DNA of 6,255 nucleotides from Candidatus Omnitrophota bacterium. Lineage in GTDB: Bacteria > Omnitrophota > Gorgyraeia > Aquiviventales > Aquiviventaceae. Positions 4,562 through 6,255 of the stretch are shown here, piece after piece. The notes under the pieces are model-generated. The model worked only from the letters and a program-made list of their open reading frames with translations, was not told the DNA's origin and did no database searches. Position 1 is the stretch's first letter; each line of letters begins with the position of its first letter. The position numbers were made by a program, and so were the translations under genes. The stretch covers positions 1 through 6,255 of the forward strand of contig JACPAW010000113.1 in the NCBI GenBank assembly GCA_016180605.1, read 5' to 3'.

Positions 4562-6255
4562 GTGGCACGGTCCCATAACTTGACGGATGAGCAGTACGCG
4601 CACATCGTCCGAATCTTGGGGCGGCAGCCAACGCTCACCGAGGTGGGTATCTTTGGCGTGATGATGAGCGAACATTGCGCTTACGCGAGCTCTAGAATGT
4701 ATCTAAGACAATTTCCTACACGGGGTCCACACGTACTTGTACCGGCCGGTAAGGAAAATGCAGGAGTTGTCGATCTTGGTGGGGGGGTAGCCGTGGTTTT
4801 TAAAGTCGAGAGCCACAACCACCCCTCAGCCGTTGAGCCCGTTCAAGGGGCTGCGACGGGTGTGGGAGGAATCATCCGGGACATTTTTACCATGGGGGCC
4901 CGTCCGATCGGGGCCCGTCCGATCGCCCTTTTGGATTCGTTGCGCTTTGGCCCTCTGGAGGGGCAAGCTCGTACGAAGTTTCTGCTAGAGGGGGTGGTCA
5001 AAGGAATTTCCGACTACGGAAATGCCGTGGGCGTGCCGACGGTAGGAGGGGAGATTTATTTCGAGGAAAGCTACCGCGAGAATCCTTTGGTCAACGTGAT
5101 GTGCATCGGTATTGCCCGCGCTAAGGATTTGGCTAGAGCATCCGCTAAAGGAGTCGGAAATCCCGTTCTTTACGTAGGCTCCTCTACGGGACGCGATGGC
5201 TTGGGGGGAGCTAGCTTTGCATCGCGAGAGCTTGCGGAAGAGAGTGCTGCCGATCGGCCGGCGGTGCAAATCGGGGATCCTTTTACGGAGAAGTGCCTGA
5301 TCGAGGCAACGTTGGAAGCACTCGCCACAGGTTTCGTCGTGGGGATTCAAGACATGGGAGCGGCGGGATTGACTTGTTCTACCTGCGAGACGGCAGCGCG
5401 TGGCGGTTGCGGGATCGAAATTGACGTGCGGCTGGTTCCACGCCGGGAAGAGGGTATGAACGCTTATGAAGTCATGCTCTCCGAGTCTCAAGAGCGGATG
5501 CTGCTGATTGTCAAACGAGGGCGCGAAGGGTTCATCCAAAAGCTTTTCGGCAAGTGGGGACTTAACGCCGTGGTGATCGGCAAGGTAACGGCAGACGGCC
5601 TCATGCGCGTGCGCGATGGCGGCCAAATCGTCGCGGAGATTCCAGCTGTGTGCCTGACCAATGAGGCACCCATTTACCGTCGAAGCCTGCGGCGGATGCG
5701 GGATTTAAGCCGCAAGCAGCAGCTGTCCTTGAAAACGCTGCGGCAGCCCTCCCATTTTACCGAGGCATTGCAGCGGCTTTTGGGCAGCCCAACCATTGCG
5801 AGCAAGAGGCACGTATTTGAACAATATGATCACATGGTGCAAACCAACACCGCCGTACTTCCGGCAGCAGCCGATGCCAGCGTCCTGCGTCTTAAGGGCA
5901 CGGGTAAGTTTTTGGCCGCCACGACAGATGGCAACGGGCGCTACTGCGCTTTGGATCCTTTCGAGGGAGGGAAGCTCGCGGTAGCGGAGGCGGCGCGCAA
6001 TCTGGTGTGCGTAGGGGCGTTGCCCTTAGCCGTTACCGATTGTCTGAATTTTGGCAATCCTCAAGACCCGGAAATCATGTGGCAGTTTAAAGAGTGCGTG
6101 CGTGGGATCGCCCTTGCTTGCCGGATTTTTGAAACCCCGGTTACGGGAGGCAATGTCAGTTTTTACAACGAAAGTTCTTGGGGGTCGGTCGATCCAACGC
6201 CCGTGATTGGAATGATCGGCATTATAGAGGGGCAAGGGGTAGGAGACGGGGGGCG
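4562..6255 (+). CDS. purL: FGAM synthetase PurL, 3' partial, 5' end uncertain
   Basis: Small-type phosphoribosylformylglycinamidine synthase, converting FGAR to FGAM with ATP and ammonia from PurQ. The frame is open from 4391 to the right edge, but GTG 4562 is its first ATG/GTG/TTG; it lacks a Shine-Dalgarno. PurL-like sequence begins earlier (LLSDQQLKR, from about 4535), so the real start is probably ATG 4465 via another frame. From GTG 4562, about 564 of the usual 720-750 residues are visible: SEHC (36-39, catalytic-type His38), ESHNHPSAVEP (83-93), GVGGIIRD (100-107), GIQDMGAAGL (about 261-270), LSESQERM (about 306-313), EQYDHMVQTNT and PTPVIGMIG (about 545-553). Oddities are a GARPI-GARPI duplication (112-121) and MMSEHCAYA where most relatives have MWSEHCxYK. 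There is no internal stop, so the body appears maintained. Confidence 0.92.
   Translation, partial: MARSHNLTDEQYAHIVRILGRQPTLTEVGIFGVMMSEHCAYASSRMYLRQFPTRGPHVLVPAGKENAGVVDLGGGVAVVFKVESHNHPSAVEPVQGAATGVGGIIRDIFTMGARPIGARPIALLDSLRFGPLEGQARTKFLLEGVVKGISDYGNAVGVPTVGGEIYFEESYRENPLVNVMCIGIARAKDLARASAKGVGNPVLYVGSSTGRDGLGGASFASRELAEESAADRPAVQIGDPFTEKCLIEATLEALATGFVVGIQDMGAAGLTCSTCETAARGGCGIEIDVRLVPRREEGMNAYEVMLSESQERMLLIVKRGREGFIQKLFGKWGLNAVVIGKVTADGLMRVRDGGQIVAEIPAVCLTNEAPIYRRSLRRMRDLSRKQQLSLKTLRQPSHFTEALQRLLGSPTIASKRHVFEQYDHMVQTNTAVLPAAADASVLRLKGTGKFLAATTDGNGRYCALDPFEGGKLAVAEAARNLVCVGALPLAVTDCLNFGNPQDPEIMWQFKECVRGIALACRIFETPVTGGNVSFYNESSWGSVDPTPVIGMIGIIEGQGVGDGG
4895..4924 (+). repeat. Perfect 15-bp tandem duplication inside purL
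   Basis: GGGGCCCGTCCGATC occurs twice back to back (4895-4909 and 4910-4924), in frame, giving MGARPI-GARPIALLDSLRFG where the family has a single MGARPIA. The copies are identical, so the event is recent or an artefact. It adds five residues just after the conserved GVGGIIRD motif. Confidence 0.92.

Noticed and set aside
4781..4787. G7 tract in purL as a second slippage site
   Set aside because: The encoded VVDLGGGVAVVFK aligns with the family without an indel, and a single G7 is common at this GC content.
4985..5626. 213-codon minus-strand open frame opposite purL
   Set aside because: It lies inside the conserved purL body and its protein (rich in H, R and S) resembles no family; it is an antisense shadow.

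Overview
The window holds most of a bacterial de novo purine biosynthesis operon, with all genes on the + strand: purB (109-1401), a small PEGA-type lipoprotein gene (1398-1850), purC (1847-2563), a 15-codon mini-ORF (2575-2622), purS (2625-2882), a DUF1189-like membrane protein gene (2886-3686), purQ (3783-4472) and purL (running off the right edge). I see no RNA gene, CRISPR array, transposase, convincing promoter or rho-independent terminator. The first 108 bases are an upstream junction that I cannot assign.

The organism is probably a Gram-negative, uncultivated-type bacterium. The separate purS/purQ/small-purL set argues against beta- and gammaproteobacteria, which use one large fused PurL. 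A lipobox protein implies a lipoprotein export system. Moderate GC, PEGA and DUF1189 genes inside the pur cluster and many 7-bp repeats at gene junctions are compatible with an Omnitrophota or PVC-like lineage, but that placement is a weak inference.

PurS, PurQ and PurL together form FGAM synthetase (step 4). PurC makes SAICAR (step 8 in bacterial numbering). PurB releases fumarate from SAICAR and from adenylosuccinate. Tight spacing (ATGA overlaps at 1398 and 1847, 2-3 bp gaps around purS, an ATGCCTAG overlap at purQ/purL) indicates translational coupling. The 96-bp purQ leader is the only sizeable internal gap.

The unusual layer is a set of four heptanucleotide (7-bp period) arrays at 1408-1500, 3654-3716, 3734-3761 and 4501-4528. 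The first forms a long imperfect inverted repeat and encodes the signal peptide of the lipoprotein. The second spans the stop codon of the membrane protein. The third lies in the purQ leader. The fourth sits at the start of purL and separates its well-placed ATG (4465, with GGAGG 9 nt upstream) from the frame encoding PurL. Because 7 is not a multiple of 3, purL is in frame with that ATG only when the array has 0, 3, 6... units, and it has 4 here. This is either a slippage-type ON/OFF switch, an insertion forcing use of a downstream GTG (4562), or an assembly error. purL also carries a perfect in-frame 15-bp tandem duplication (GARPI-GARPI) in a conserved motif.
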